A stretch of DNA of 64,000 nucleotides from Vogesella oryzae (GCF_902829295.1 NZ_CADEPL010000005.1:1-64000), one strand, 5' to 3'; shown: positions 10,098-20,757, numbered from the stretch's first letter. Notes: a model not told the origin generated them from the sequence alone. Made by a program: numbers and translations.

Positions 10098-11261
10098 ATG
10101 AGTAAGGCCCTGATCGCCGTCAACGCCGGTTCCGCCACCCTGAAATTCCGCGCCTACGAAGCCGATGGCCGCACGCTGCTGGCGCGCGGCATGGTGGATC
10201 ACTTCGGTGCGGAAGGCAGCACGCTGACGCTGGATGCCGCCGGCAAGCGCGAGCAGCTGACCTTGACGAGTGGCAGCCGCGACGAGGCAATCGGGGCCAT
10301 GCTCAACCTGCTGGCCGACCACGCGCTGCAGCCGCTGGCGGTGGCACACCGCGTGGTGCATGGCGGCGAGCACTACCACGCGCCGGTGGTTCTCACCGCC
10401 AGCGTGCTGGATGATCTGGCGGCGCTGATTCCGCTGGCGCCGCTGCACCAGCCGGTCAGCCTGGCGGTGATGTCCGCCTTCGCCCGCCTCGACCCGCAAC
10501 TGACGCAGATCGCCTGTTTCGACACCGCCTTCCATGCGCGGCAACCGGCCATCGCCACCCGCTTCGGCATTGCCCGCCACTGGCACGACGCCGGCATCCG
10601 CCGCTACGGCTTTCATGGTTTGTCATATGCCTCCATCGCCCGCCACTTGCCTGAGCTGGGCCTGGCCGATGCCCGCGTGGTAGTACTGCACCTTGGCAGC
10701 GGTGCCAGCGCCTGCGCGCTGCATGCAGGCCAGAGCATTGCCTCCAGCATGGGCTTTTCCGCCGTGGACGGGCTGATGATGGGCAGCCGCCCCGGCAATC
10801 TGGACCCGGAAGTGGTGCTGTACTGGATGGAGCACGCCGGCATGGACGTGGCGGCTGTACGGCAGGAGCTGTACAAGAAGAGCGGCCTGCTCGGCGTGTC
10901 CGGCCTGTCCGCCGACATGCGCGAACTACTAGCCAGCAAACAGGAATCCGCCCGCGAGGCGGTGGAGCTGTTCTGCTATCGCGCCGCGCGCGAGGTGGCA
11001 TCGTTGGCCACCGCCATGCGCGGGCTGGACGCCCTCGTGTTCACCGCCGGCATCGGCGAGCGCTCGCCGGAAGTGCGCGGTCGCATCCTGAAACAGCGGG
11101 CGTGGCTGGGCTTCGAAGCCGCCCTTGCGGCCAACCTGTCACACGCCACCCGCCTCACTGCCACCGGCAGCCCGCGCCACGCCTACGTACTGGCCACCGA
11201 CGAAGAAGGCGAAATGGCGCGCCAGGCGGCGGCATTACTGGCTGGCGACGTAGAGTTGTAA
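10098..11261 (+). CDS. ackA: Acetate/propionate kinase
   Basis: 387 residues, ASKHA-fold kinase that makes ATP from acyl-phosphate. Motifs: VNAGSATLKF at the N-terminus, VAHRVVHGG, CFDTAFHA (catalytic Asp), RYGFHGLSY and HLGSGAS (phosphate loops), GLMMGSRPGNLDPEV, and FTAGIGERSP near the C-terminus. The 3-bp gap to pta indicates translational coupling, and the pair forms an acyl-CoA to acylate plus ATP module. Ends at a perfect terminator (11282-11309). Confidence 0.95.
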   Translation: MSKALIAVNAGSATLKFRAYEADGRTLLARGMVDHFGAEGSTLTLDAAGKREQLTLTSGSRDEAIGAMLNLLADHALQPLAVAHRVVHGGEHYHAPVVLTASVLDDLAALIPLAPLHQPVSLAVMSAFARLDPQLTQIACFDTAFHARQPAIATRFGIARHWHDAGIRRYGFHGLSYASIARHLPELGLADARVVVLHLGSGASACALHAGQSIASSMGFSAVDGLMMGSRPGNLDPEVVLYWMEHAGMDVAAVRQELYKKSGLLGVSGLSADMRELLASKQESAREAVELFCYRAAREVASLATAMRGLDALVFTAGIGERSPEVRGRILKQRAWLGFEAALAANLSHATRLTATGSPRHAYVLATDEEGEMARQAAALLAGDVEL

Positions 11262-11281
11262 ACCGGCACAAACCGACAAAC

Positions 11282-11309
11282 AAAAAACCCGCAGCGCTGC
11301 GGGTTTTTT
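11282..11309. terminator. Terminator after ackA
   Basis: Perfect 28-bp palindrome AAAAAACCCGCAGC/GCTGCGGGTTTTTT; symmetric, so it can act on both strands. Confidence 0.92.
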
Positions 11310-11336
11310 GTTGCCCTTACCGGCGCCAGAAACACA

Positions 11337-11363
11337 AAAGGCCCCGCGATTGCGGAGCCTTTG
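11337..11363 (-). terminator. Terminator of rpsT
   Basis: Stem AAAGGCYCCGC around a GAT loop with one mismatch; on the minus strand followed by TTTTGTGTTT, about 25 bp after the rpsT stop. Confidence 0.75.
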
Positions 11364-11388
11364 CGTATTCTTTTGCCGTTTTGGCAGA

Positions 11389-11655
11389 TTAGGCAGCCAT
11401 TGCCTTAATCTGGGCGGACAGACGGCTCTTATGGCGAGCGGCCTTGTTCTTGTGGAACACGCCCTTGTCAGCGATACGATCGATGACTTTGGTGGAAGCG
11501 TGGAAAACGACTTGAGCAGCAGCCTTGTCGCCAGCTTCAACAGCCTTGATTACTTTTTTAACTGCAGTGCGGAATGCAGTACGCAGGCTGGCGTTGTGCG
11601 CGCGCTGCTTGAGAGCCTGGCGTGCACGCTTGCGAGCTTGTGCGCTGTTAGCCAT
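11389..11655 (-). CDS. rpsT: 30S ribosomal protein S20
   Basis: 88 residues: [21 protein letters not shown]..., helical and strongly basic, with the conserved [15 protein letters not shown] segment that contacts 16S rRNA. AGGAGA precedes the ATG. Divergent from murJ, the usual arrangement in gammaproteobacteria and betaproteobacteria. Confidence 0.98.
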   Translation of the reverse strand: MANSAQARKRARQALKQRAHNASLRTAFRTAVKKVIKAVEAGDKAAAQVVFHASTKVIDRIADKGVFHKNKAARHKSRLSAQIKAMAA

Positions 11656-11786
11656 GTGTTTCTCCTGATGAGCGGAATCTGAAACCGGCGATTCTAAGCC
11701 CTAACATGAGGTTTTGCAACAACAAACCCAGCCGCGTAAACTGGCGGCCATTTTGCCGTTCAAACCAGCCCACACCCAATCAAAAC

Positions 11787-13328
11787 ATGAACTTGCTAAA
11801 AGCCCTGGCCAGAGTCAGCAGCATGACCCTGGTGTCGCGCATTCTCGGCTTCGTGCGTGACACGATTACCGCGCGCATATTTGGCGCTGGCCTGGCGACC
11901 GATGCCTTTTTTGTCGCCTTCAAACTGCCCAACCTGTTGCGCCGTATTTTTGCCGAAGGCGCCTTCTCGCAGGCGTTCGTGCCGGTGCTGGCGGAATACA
12001 AGGAGCAGCGCGGCGAAGAAGCCACCCGCGTATTCCTGTCGCACATTACCGGCACGCTGACCCTGGTCCTGGCCGTGGTCACCGCACTGGGCATGTTGGC
12101 CGCACCGTGGATCATCTGGATCACCGCCCCGGGCTTTGCCGACAACCAGGGCAAGATGGACCTGACCAGCGAGCTGCTGCGCATCACCTTTCCTTATATT
12201 CTGTTCATTTCGCTGTCGTCGCTGGCCAGCAGCGTGCTCAATACCTGGAACCGCTTCTCGGTGCCGGCGTTCACGCCCACGCTGCTGAACATCTCCTTTA
12301 TTGTCTGTTCGCTGCTGCTGACACCGTATTTCCACCCGCCGGTACTGGTGCTGGGCTGGGCGGTGTTCTTCGGCGGCATCGCGCAGCTGGCCTACCAGCT
12401 GCCGCACCTGCGCAAACTCGACATGCTGCCGCTACCACGACTGAACCTGCGTGATGCGGCGGTGTGGCGCGTGATCCGGAAAATGGGCCCGGCCATCCTC
12501 GGGGTGTCCATCGCCCAGGTGTCGCTGGTGATCAACACCATCTTCGCCTCCTTCCTCGCCTCCGGCAGCGTGTCGTGGATGTACTACGCCGACCGGCTGA
12601 TGGAGTTTCCCACCGGCGTGCTGGGCGTGGCGCTGGGGACCATCCTGCTGCCGTCGCTGTCCAAGTACGCCGCGCGTGGCGACGAGGCGCGCGAGGAGTT
12701 CAGCCACCTGCTGGACTGGGGTATCCGCCTGTCGCTGCTGCTGGCGGTACCGTCTTCAGTCGGGCTGGCAGTACTGTCCAAGCCGCTGATCGCCACCCTG
12801 TTCATGTATGGCAAATTCAGTGCACTGGATGCCGACATGACCCAGCGCGCGCTGATCGCCTACGCGGTGGGCCTCACCGGCCTGATCGTGGTGAAGGTGC
12901 TGGCACCCGGCTTCTACGCCCGCCAGAACATCAAGACGCCGGTGAAGATCGGCATCACCACGCTGATCGCCACCCAGCTGATGAACCTGGCCTTTATCGG
13001 CCCGCTGGCCCACGCCGGGCTGTCGCTGTCCATCGGCCTCGCTTCCTGCCTGAATGCCGGCCTGCTGTACTACCAGCTGAAAAAGCACGGCATCTACCGC
13101 GCGGACACCGGCTGGGGGCGCTTCATCCGCCAGCTGCTGGTTGCCTGCGCGGTAATGGCCGGCGTGCTGCTTGCCATCCAGGCCGGCTTTGCCATCGACT
13201 GGCATGGTCATAGCTGGCAGCGCGCGCTATGGCTATTGCTGCTGGTCGTGGTCGGGGCGATCGCCTACTTTGGCGCCCTGTTCGCCCAGGGGCTGCGCCC
13301 GCAGCAGTTCATGCGCAGGGTGATCTAG
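11787..13328 (+). CDS. murJ: Lipid II flippase MurJ
   Basis: 513 residues with about 14 membrane helices (MOP superfamily); flips the peptidoglycan precursor lipid II across the inner membrane. The N-terminus [20 protein letters not shown] and the conserved [20 protein letters not shown] and [15 protein letters not shown] stretches are family hallmarks. I start it at 11787 on homology: the family begins MNLLK, and the upstream ATG at 11706 adds an unrelated basic extension. No clear Shine-Dalgarno site precedes 11787. Divergent from rpsT. Confidence 0.96.
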   Translation: MNLLKALARVSSMTLVSRILGFVRDTITARIFGAGLATDAFFVAFKLPNLLRRIFAEGAFSQAFVPVLAEYKEQRGEEATRVFLSHITGTLTLVLAVVTALGMLAAPWIIWITAPGFADNQGKMDLTSELLRITFPYILFISLSSLASSVLNTWNRFSVPAFTPTLLNISFIVCSLLLTPYFHPPVLVLGWAVFFGGIAQLAYQLPHLRKLDMLPLPRLNLRDAAVWRVIRKMGPAILGVSIAQVSLVINTIFASFLASGSVSWMYYADRLMEFPTGVLGVALGTILLPSLSKYAARGDEAREEFSHLLDWGIRLSLLLAVPSSVGLAVLSKPLIATLFMYGKFSALDADMTQRALIAYAVGLTGLIVVKVLAPGFYARQNIKTPVKIGITTLIATQLMNLAFIGPLAHAGLSLSIGLASCLNAGLLYYQLKKHGIYRADTGWGRFIRQLLVACAVMAGVLLAIQAGFAIDWHGHSWQRALWLLLLVVVGAIAYFGALFAQGLRPQQFMRRVI

Positions 13329-13369
13329 CCCCGCTTGTGCCGCTGACGGCGGCAGACTAGAACAAAACA

Positions 13370-13395
13370 TGCGGCCAACCTGCGGGTTGGCCGCA
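13370..13395. repeat. Inverted pair of TGCGGCCAAC between murJ and queF
   Basis: TGCGGCCAAC-CTGCGG-GTTGGCCGCA: 10-bp perfect stem, 6-base loop. It lies between the murJ stop and the queF ribosome-binding site, with no T tract. Confidence 0.8.
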
Positions 13396-13410
13396 GCACG
13401 AGGAATCGAC

Positions 13411-14250
13411 ATGAACCCGACTTACACCCCGGAATTCTCCCCGCTGGGCAAGAAAGTAGACTACCAGGACCACTACGACCCCAGCCTGCTGTTCCCCATC
13501 GCCCGCCAGCAAAAGCGCGATGAGATCGGCGTGGCCGAAGGCGCGCTGCCGTTTGCCGGCGTCGACCTGTGGACCGGCTACGAGCTGTCTTGGCTCAACG
13601 GCAAGGGCAAGCCGCAGGTGGCCATCGCCACCTTCCGCATTCCGGCCGACAGCCCGCGGCTGATCGAATCCAAGTCGTTCAAGCTGTATCTGAACAGCTA
13701 TAACCAGACCCGCATCGACAGCTGGCAGCAGGTCGCCGGCCAGCTGGAGCTGGACCTGTCCAACGCCGCCGGCGGCAAGGTGACGGTGAGCCTGCTGTCC
13801 CCCGCCGAGTTTGCCCGCGAGCAGATCGTGGAACTGCGCGGCGAGTGCATCGACGAGCTGGACATCGCGGTGGACAACTACGCGCCGTGTCCGGATGCGC
13901 TGAAGGCCGATGCGGCCAACATCGTCAGCGAGACGCTGAGTTCGCAGCTGCTGAAATCCAACTGTCTGGTCACCGGCCAGCCGGACTGGGGCAGCGTACA
14001 GATCAGCTATACCGGCCCGCAGATCGACCGCGAAACCCTGCTGCGCTACCTGATCGGCTTCCGCCAGCACAACGAATTCCACGAGCAGTGCGTGGAGCGC
14101 ATCTTTGTCGACGTGCTGCGTGCCTGCGCACCGAGCAAGCTGACGGTGTACGCGCGCTACACCCGCCGCGGCGGGCTGGACATCAACCCGTGGCGCAGCA
14201 ACGATCAGGCCGCCAGCGCGCCGGCCAATGTGCGTACTGCCCGCCAGTAA
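13411..14250 (+). CDS. queF: NADPH-dependent 7-cyano-7-deazaguanine reductase, long (YqcD) form
   Basis: 279 residues, the tandem T-fold version of QueF, which reduces preQ0 to preQ1 in queuosine tRNA modification. The C-terminal half holds the catalytic Cys in [12 protein letters not shown] and the following Asp, and substrate-binding [10 protein letters not shown]; the N-terminal half has [15 protein letters not shown]. Start 13411 follows CGAGGA. Stands between inverted TGCGGCCAAC pairs on both sides. Confidence 0.96.
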   Translation: MNPTYTPEFSPLGKKVDYQDHYDPSLLFPIARQQKRDEIGVAEGALPFAGVDLWTGYELSWLNGKGKPQVAIATFRIPADSPRLIESKSFKLYLNSYNQTRIDSWQQVAGQLELDLSNAAGGKVTVSLLSPAEFAREQIVELRGECIDELDIAVDNYAPCPDALKADAANIVSETLSSQLLKSNCLVTGQPDWGSVQISYTGPQIDRETLLRYLIGFRQHNEFHEQCVERIFVDVLRACAPSKLTVYARYTRRGGLDINPWRSNDQAASAPANVRTARQ

Positions 14251-14254
14251 CGCC

Positions 14255-14273
14255 GCGGCCAAGGTTGGCCGCA
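14255..14273. repeat. Degenerate inverted TGCGGCCAAC pair after queF
   Basis: GCGGCCAAGGTTGGCCGCA: the right arm is a full 10-mer copy, while the left ends AAG instead of AAC. It starts 5 bp after the queF stop; a GCCGCTGTTAAAATCGGCGGC hairpin follows. No strong T tract. Confidence 0.7.
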
Positions 14274-14344
14274 ACCCCTGTGCCGCTGTTAAAATCGGCG
14301 GCTGACTTTTTTATTGCCAACTGTTTACGGGTAAACCAAACACC

Positions 14345-16012
<1,668 letters not shown>

Positions 16013-16042
16013 AGCACGGCGGCCGTTTTTGTCCGGCCGTGC

Positions 16043-16071
16043 AGCCCGCGCCACAGTGCGCGGGCTTTTTT
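16043..16071 (+). terminator. Terminator of ettA
   Basis: AGCCCGCGC/GCGCGGGCT with a CACAGT loop and six T residues following. Confidence 0.88.
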
Positions 16072-16198
16072 CTGTCCGCCTTTCCGATAAGCGACAAATA
16101 TATATACATTTGCCTCCGTCATTAGCCGTTGCCGGATGGATGCGGTAGAACAGTCAGGCAATTGGCGCAAAGACGCCGTTACCCCCAAAGGAGACTTC

Positions 16199-16967
16199 AT
16201 GAACTTCAAGCAAGCACTCGCCCTTGGTGCCCTGTGTGCCCCTGCCCGCCCTGGCCCAGGCCGAAGTAGTCCGCATCGTGACCGATGTCAGCTACCCGCC
16301 GTTCTCCAAGCAGTCTGCCGACGGCAGCATCACCGGTTTCGATCCGGACATCGCCCGCGCCGTCTGCGCCGAGGCCAAGCTGCAGTGCGACCTGAAGGCC
16401 ATGGATTTTGACGGCATCATCCCGGCGCTGCAGGCCAAGAAATACGACGTGGCCATCGCCTCGATGAGCATCACTCCGGACCGCGCCAAGGTGGTGGACT
16501 TCAGCGACATGTACTTCAACGTGCCGGGCCGCCTGCTGGCCAAGGAAGGCACCAAGATCGACGACGCCTGGTACAAGGGCAAGAACATCGGCGTGCTGCG
16601 TAGCGCGGTGCAGGAACAGGAAGGCAATGCCAAACTGAAGCCGAAGGGCGCCAGCATCAAGATTTACGGCAAGATCACCGATGCGTTCCTGGACCTGTCC
16701 AGCCAGCGTCTGGATGCGGTATTCCTGGAATCCACCGTGGGTGAGGAAGACTTCCTGAAAACCCCGAAGGGCAAGGGCTATGCCTTTGTCGGCCCGGTAT
16801 TCAACGACCCGAAGTACTACCAGGGTTGCGGCATCGCCGTGCAGAAGGGTAACAAGGAGCTGCTGACCAAGATCAACGTGGCACTGAAGAAGATTCTGGC
16901 CGACGGTACCTACAAGAAGATCCAGGGCAAGTACTTCAAGAACGATATCTACCCGTTCAAGAACTGA
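16199..16967 (+). pseudogene. Amino-acid ABC transporter substrate-binding protein with a frameshifted signal peptide
   Basis: A strong AAAGGAG site precedes the ATG at 16199, which reads MNFKQALALGALC and then goes out of frame. The mature protein (LPALAQAEVVRIVTDVSYPP... to DIYPFKN) continues in the frame that ends at 16967. Removing one C from the CCCC tract at 16239-16242 would restore a normal signal peptide, MNFKQALALGALCALPALAQA. The only in-frame starts for the long part are weak (a TTG at 16224) and give a signal lacking its basic n-region. The rest is a complete ArgT/HisJ-type periplasmic binding protein, close paralogue of the next gene. It may be a real null allele, a phase-variable tract or a sequencing error. 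Confidence 0.75.
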
Positions 16968-16971
16968 TGTC

Positions 16972-16991
16972 TGCGGCCAACGTTGGCCGCA
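16972..16991. repeat. Perfect 20-bp palindrome of two TGCGGCCAAC copies
   Basis: TGCGGCCAACGTTGGCCGCA, 5 bp after the binding-protein stop and just ahead of a separate T-tailed terminator. The identical 20-mer recurs at 31303 and 60198. Confidence 0.9.
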
Positions 16992-17000
16992 TATCGCTAC

Positions 17001-17029
17001 AAAAACCCCGTGCCCTGCGCGGGGTTTTT
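17001..17029 (+). terminator. Terminator after the first binding-protein gene
   Basis: AAAAACCCCG/CGGGGTTTTT stem followed by T residues; A-rich upstream arm makes it bidirectional. Confidence 0.88.
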
Positions 17030-17170
17030 TACATTCCGCCACCGCCGGCACAACATGAATTTATCTCATGCCCCAATGGTGATTAATCATTTGTGACACC
17101 ACAAGCGTGCGATTAGCCTAGCTTCAACGGCCCAGATCGCCGCGACTACAAAAGAGAAATGGAGATCGTC

Positions 17171-17935
17171 ATGAACTGCAAGCATGTCCTCGCGCTGTCC
17201 CTGTTGTGCTCCCTGCCGCTGCTGGCCACTGCCCAGACCGTGCGCATCGTTACCGATGTCAGCTACCCGCCGTTCTCCAAGGTCAACCCGGATGGCAGCA
17301 TCGTCGGCTTCGATCCGGACATCGCCCGCGCCATCTGCGCCGAAGCCAAGCTGCAGTGCGAAGTCAGCACCATGGACTTCGACGGCATCATCCCCGCAGT
17401 CCAGGCCAAAAAGTTCGACATGGCCATCGCCTCGATGAACATCACCCCAGAACGTGCCAAGGCGGTGGACTTCAGCGATATGTACTTCAACATTCCGGGC
17501 CGCCTGGTCGCCAAACAGGGTACCAAGGTCGACGATGCCTGGTTCAAGGGCAAGACCATCGGCGTGCTGCGCACCTCGATCCAGCGCGAGGAAGCTACCG
17601 CCAAGTGGGTACCGAAAGGCGTGAAGCTGAAGCTGTACAGCAAGGTGACCGACAGCTTCCTCGACCTGACCAACCAGCGCCTGGATGCGGTGTACCTGGA
17701 TGCCAACGTCGGTGACGAGGACTTCCTGCAAAAGCCGATGGGCAAGGGTTACGCCTTTGTCGGCCCGGTCTACAACGATCCCAAGTACTACATGGGCAGC
17801 GGCATGGCGGTTCAGAAAGGCAATAAGGAATTGCTCGCCAAGGGGAATGCCGCGTTGAAGAAGATTCTGGCCGACGGCAGCTACAAGAAGATCCAGAACA
17901 AGTACTTCAGCTACGACATCTATCCGTTCAAGTAA
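17171..17935 (+). CDS. Amino-acid ABC transporter periplasmic substrate-binding protein (ArgT/HisJ type)
   Basis: 254 residues with an intact signal peptide (MNCKHVLALSLLCSLPLLATAQ). Family 3 solute-binding fold: VRIVTDVSYPPFS, GFDPDIARAICAEA, DFDGIIPAVQAKKFDMAIASM, ITPERAKAVDFSDMYF. By similarity it binds a basic amino acid such as lysine, arginine, ornithine or histidine. No permease or ATPase gene is adjacent, so it works with a transporter encoded elsewhere. Very similar to the frameshifted gene just upstream; the pair looks like a tandem duplication. Confidence 0.9.
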   Translation: MNCKHVLALSLLCSLPLLATAQTVRIVTDVSYPPFSKVNPDGSIVGFDPDIARAICAEAKLQCEVSTMDFDGIIPAVQAKKFDMAIASMNITPERAKAVDFSDMYFNIPGRLVAKQGTKVDDAWFKGKTIGVLRTSIQREEATAKWVPKGVKLKLYSKVTDSFLDLTNQRLDAVYLDANVGDEDFLQKPMGKGYAFVGPVYNDPKYYMGSGMAVQKGNKELLAKGNAALKKILADGSYKKIQNKYFSYDIYPFK

Positions 17936-18018
17936 GCGCCTGATCGTGGCCGGTGTACTGCCGGCCACTCTCCAGCCTCCTTGTTGCCGGGTGCCCTGCC
18001 CGGCATGAAAGCCCCGCC

Positions 18019-19155
18019 ATGACCCGCACCGCCTACGCCGAAATCAATCTGCCCGCCCTGCGCCACAATTACGCCCAGGCCAAGCGCCAGCTGCCGCACA
18101 CCAAAGTGTGGGCGGTGGTGAAATCCAATGGCTATGGTCACGGCCTGCTGCGGGTGGCACAGGCCTTGCCGCAAGCCGACGGTTTCGCGCTGATCAATCT
18201 GGACGATGCCCTGGCACTGCGCCATGCCGGCGTGCGCGCACCGATCCTGCTGCTGGAAGGCGCCATCGAACCGCGCGAGCTGGAAGAGGCGCATGCCTGG
18301 CAACTGGACGTGGTGGTGCGCTCCGAACACCAGCTGCAATGGCTGCGTAGTTGCGGCCAACCTTTGCGGGTGTGGGTCAAGGTGAATACCGGCATGACCC
18401 GCTTCGGCTTCGTGCCGGAACGCGCCATCTCCGTGGTGGCGGAACTGCGCGCGCTGGGCTGCGATGTCGCCGGGCTGATGACCCACTTCGCCTGCGCCGA
18501 CGATCTGGCCATCAAGCTGGACACGCCGTGGCAGCGTTTCATGCAGGTGGTGGATGCCACCGGGCTGCCGTATACCGCCGCCAACAGTGCCGCCACCCTG
18601 CGCGCGCCGCTGACCCATGGCACCGCGGTGCGCCTCGGCGGCCTGCTGTACAACAACAATCCGTTCTACCCGGATACCAGTCTGTGGCTCGACGGCCTGC
18701 GACCGGTAATGCGCTTTGCCGCCCGCATCGTGCACACCAGCGAGCTGCAGCCGGGTGACAGCATCGGCTACGGCGCCGCTTTTACCGCCGAGAAACCGAT
18801 GCGCATCGGCATCGTCGGCGCCGGCTACGGCGACGGCTACCCGCGCGCGGCACCCAGCGGTACGCCGGTACTGGTCTGCGGCCAACGGGTACCGCTGGTT
18901 GGCCGCGTGGCAATGAATGTGCTGGCCATCGACCTGACGACACTGCCGCAAGTCGGCATCGGCGACGAAGTCACGCTGTGGGGCGATGCGCGTCTCAGCT
19001 GCGACGAGATCGCCTGGCGCTGCGGCACCATCAGCGAAGAGTTGCAGTGCGCATTGACGAGCCGGCTGCCGATACGGCAGATTGTGGCGGACAACACTTT
19101 GTCCCCGCTGCCCGATGACCAAACTGCCGCCGCTCAATGCCCTGCGTATCTTTGA
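18019..19155 (+). CDS. alr: Alanine racemase
   Basis: 378-residue PLP enzyme making D-alanine. The PLP lysine lies in VVKSNGYGHG near residue 36 and the catalytic Tyr in GAGYGDGYPR near residue 260; the C-terminal beta domain has TPVLVCGQRVPLVGRV. Two motifs differ from textbook Alr: RLGGLLYNNNPF where RxGIxLYG is usual, and RVAMNVLAIDL where RVSMDMLTVDL is usual. Start 18019 (MTRTAYAEINL) chosen on homology. Its end overlaps the downstream LysR gene by 41 bp. Confidence 0.9.
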   Translation: MTRTAYAEINLPALRHNYAQAKRQLPHTKVWAVVKSNGYGHGLLRVAQALPQADGFALINLDDALALRHAGVRAPILLLEGAIEPRELEEAHAWQLDVVVRSEHQLQWLRSCGQPLRVWVKVNTGMTRFGFVPERAISVVAELRALGCDVAGLMTHFACADDLAIKLDTPWQRFMQVVDATGLPYTAANSAATLRAPLTHGTAVRLGGLLYNNNPFYPDTSLWLDGLRPVMRFAARIVHTSELQPGDSIGYGAAFTAEKPMRIGIVGAGYGDGYPRAAPSGTPVLVCGQRVPLVGRVAMNVLAIDLTTLPQVGIGDEVTLWGDARLSCDEIAWRCGTISEELQCALTSRLPIRQIVADNTLSPLPDDQTAAAQCPAYL

Positions 19156-19978
19156 AGCAGTTGCCCGCCTGCAAAGCTTTACCAAGGCCGCCGAAACGCT
19201 GTACCTGACCCAGAGCGCGGCCAGCCACCAGGTGCGCAATCTGGAAGAGCACTTCGGCTTTCCCTTGCTGATCCGCAGCCAGCGCGGCATCGCGCTGACG
19301 CCGGAAGGCGCCACCTTGCAGCACTGCCTGCACGATGCGCTGCAGCAGATCAGCGATACCTGCGAGCAGCTCAGCCAGCGCCAGCACAGCATCCGCATCA
19401 AGTCGCCCCCCTCCATTGCCGTGCGCTGGCTGGTACCGCAGCTGCAGGACTTCAAGGCGCAGTTTCCCGATCTGGACATCAACGTCAGCACGGTATGGGA
19501 AGAAAAGCCGGCTTTCGACTGGGGCCTGTTCGATCTGGCCATCCAGTACGGCGAGGGCGACTGGCCCGGCGTCAACATCGAGCTGCTGCACCGCGAAGTC
19601 CTGACCCCGGTCGCCTCCCCCGCCCTGCTGAAGGGCAACAGCCAGCTGAGCATCGAACAACTGGCCGATTACACCCTGATCCACACCAGCCGCGACCGCC
19701 ACGACTGGGAGCTGTGGCTGGGCACGGCATGGCCGAAGGGACAGAAGGAACTGCTGTTCGACGCCGACGTAATGGGCATCGAAGCCGCCCGCCACGGCCT
19801 GGGCGTCGCGCTGGTGGACCCGTTCATCGTGCAGGATGCCCTGCGTGACGGCAGTCTGATCACTCCCTGCCGCCGTACCGTGCCATCCGGCAAAGGCTAC
19901 TACCTGGTGCTGCCACCGCATGATCGACACCTGCGGCGGGGACAGCCGCTGGTCAACTGGCTGCAACGGGCGGTGTAG
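19115..19978 (+). CDS. LysR-family transcriptional regulator, GcvA-like
   Basis: 287 residues. N-terminal winged helix-turn-helix (LPPLNALRIFEAVARLQSFTKAAETLYLTQSAASHQVRNLE), then a periplasmic-binding-like effector domain. The LPxLNALRxFEA start and KAAExLxxTQSAVSHQ pattern are those of the GcvA/AmpR subgroup. The ATG lies inside the end of alr (41-bp overlap), suggesting co-expression with it. Target unknown. Confidence 0.88.
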   Translation: MTKLPPLNALRIFEAVARLQSFTKAAETLYLTQSAASHQVRNLEEHFGFPLLIRSQRGIALTPEGATLQHCLHDALQQISDTCEQLSQRQHSIRIKSPPSIAVRWLVPQLQDFKAQFPDLDINVSTVWEEKPAFDWGLFDLAIQYGEGDWPGVNIELLHREVLTPVASPALLKGNSQLSIEQLADYTLIHTSRDRHDWELWLGTAWPKGQKELLFDADVMGIEAARHGLGVALVDPFIVQDALRDGSLITPCRRTVPSGKGYYLVLPPHDRHLRRGQPLVNWLQRAV

Positions 19979-20017
19979 GCATCAAGTCGCTAGCACCGGC
20001 CGGTGGTTCCAAATAAA

Positions 20018-20037
20018 AAGCCCGCAGTTGCGGGCTT
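20018..20037. terminator. Shared terminator between the LysR gene and repeat-protein gene A
   Basis: AAGCCCGC-AGTT-GCGGGCTT. On the minus strand it is followed by TTTATTTGG, ending repeat gene A; on the plus strand it lies 40 bp after the LysR stop. Confidence 0.8.
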
Positions 20038-20059
20038 CATGTTTTAAACCTGACAGTGA

Positions 20060-20431
20060 TTAGGCAATGTAACGGGCATCACCGGTTTCACGCTGGGCGA
20101 TGTAGCGGGCATCGCCGGATTCGCGCTGGGCGATGTAGCGGGCATCACCGGATTCGCGCTGGGCGATGTAGCGGGCATCACCGGATTCGCGCTGGGCGAT
20201 GTAGCGGGCATCGCCGGATTCGCGCTGGGCGATGTAGCGGGCATCACCGGATTCGCGCTGGGCGATGTAGCGGGCATCACCGGATTCGCGCTGGGCGATG
20301 TAGCGGGCATCACCGGATTCGCGCTGGGCGATGTAGCGGGCATCACCGGATTCGCGCTGGGCAACAGTTTCAGCTTGGGCAGCACCAGCAAAGGCAGCAA
20401 AAATGGAGGCAATGAGAAGCAGTTTTTTCAT
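20060..20431 (-). CDS. Secreted tandem-repeat protein A (nine 11-residue repeats), function unknown
   Basis: 123 residues. Signal peptide MKKLLLIASIFAAFAGAAQA, then ETV, then nine nearly identical copies of AQRESGDARYI and a final Ala; the last repeat has RET instead of RES. After cleavage almost nothing but repeat remains. Start at 20431 has AAAGGA upstream. No cysteines, no known domain. The mature repeat is hydrophilic with a short YIA hydrophobic patch. It is a paralogue of protein B (20807-21283), with shared promoter boxes and a long leader. Similar short secreted repeat proteins of unknown role exist in other proteobacteria, from memory; homology is not shown here. Confidence 0.8.
   Translation of the reverse strand: MKKLLLIASIFAAFAGAAQAETVAQRESGDARYIAQRESGDARYIAQRESGDARYIAQRESGDARYIAQRESGDARYIAQRESGDARYIAQRESGDARYIAQRESGDARYIAQRETGDARYIA
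20066..20362 (-). repeat. 33-bp tandem repeat array, nine units, in repeat gene A
   Basis: Nine direct 33-bp units encode AQRESGDARYI. Units differ at few positions, mainly silent changes (for example gcatcg versus gcatca), and the 3'-most unit in the gene is the most diverged. In-frame unit size means copy-number change would alter length without frameshift. Confidence 0.95.
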
Positions 20432-20567
20432 GATCAAATCCTTTATCAATATGTGGCGTGACAGTTGCTCGCCGTCTTATTCAGTTTTTCCGCCTTGTTC
20501 ATGTAGATGGTAGCCCGCTAGCTCACGAGCGGATCACCTTTATATGCTTGTTATGTCTTGCTATGTA

Positions 20568-20614
20568 GTAACTATAGTTACTATCTAAACTAGGATAAAG
20601 TGCAAATATTCGAA
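20568..20614 (-). promoter_or_regulatory. Candidate promoter of repeat gene A with boxes shared with gene B
   Basis: On the minus strand TTCGAATATTTGCACT (20614-20599), 21 bases, then CTATAGTTAC (20577-20568). Gene B has the same two boxes with 2 and 0 mismatches. The second box lies in a perfect 14-bp palindrome GTAACTATAGTTAC (20568-20581). TATAGT may be a -10 element and the upstream box an activator site. About 137 bases of leader separate it from the ATG. A further palindrome CGAATATTCG lies at 20625-20634. The rest of 20432-20806 shows no gene and is AT-richer than its surroundings. Confidence 0.5.
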
Positions 20615-20730
20615 ACAGTTGTTCCGAATATTCGAACAGGTCTTCAGTGAGGATGGCGAGTATAATTATGAAAATTGCATTGTGCAATGCACATGGCGAT
20701 TGATTGTGACAGCAGCGTGTCAGAAAAATT

Positions 20731-20757
20731 CAAAAAGCCCGACTCGCGGGCTTTTTG
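20731..20757. terminator. Terminator of repeat gene B
   Basis: CAAAAAGCCCG-ACTCG-CGGGCTTTTTG, T runs on both strands; 50 bp after the gene B stop on the minus strand. Confidence 0.88.

Noticed and set aside
17053-17090. Possible ArgR boxes before the intact binding-protein gene (TGAATTTATCTCAT and TGATTAATCA)
   Set aside because: Only partial matches and irregular spacing; too weak to list as a site.
17920-19653. 577-codon antisense frame over alr and the LysR gene
   Set aside because: Shadow frame; both plus-strand genes carry full family motifs.
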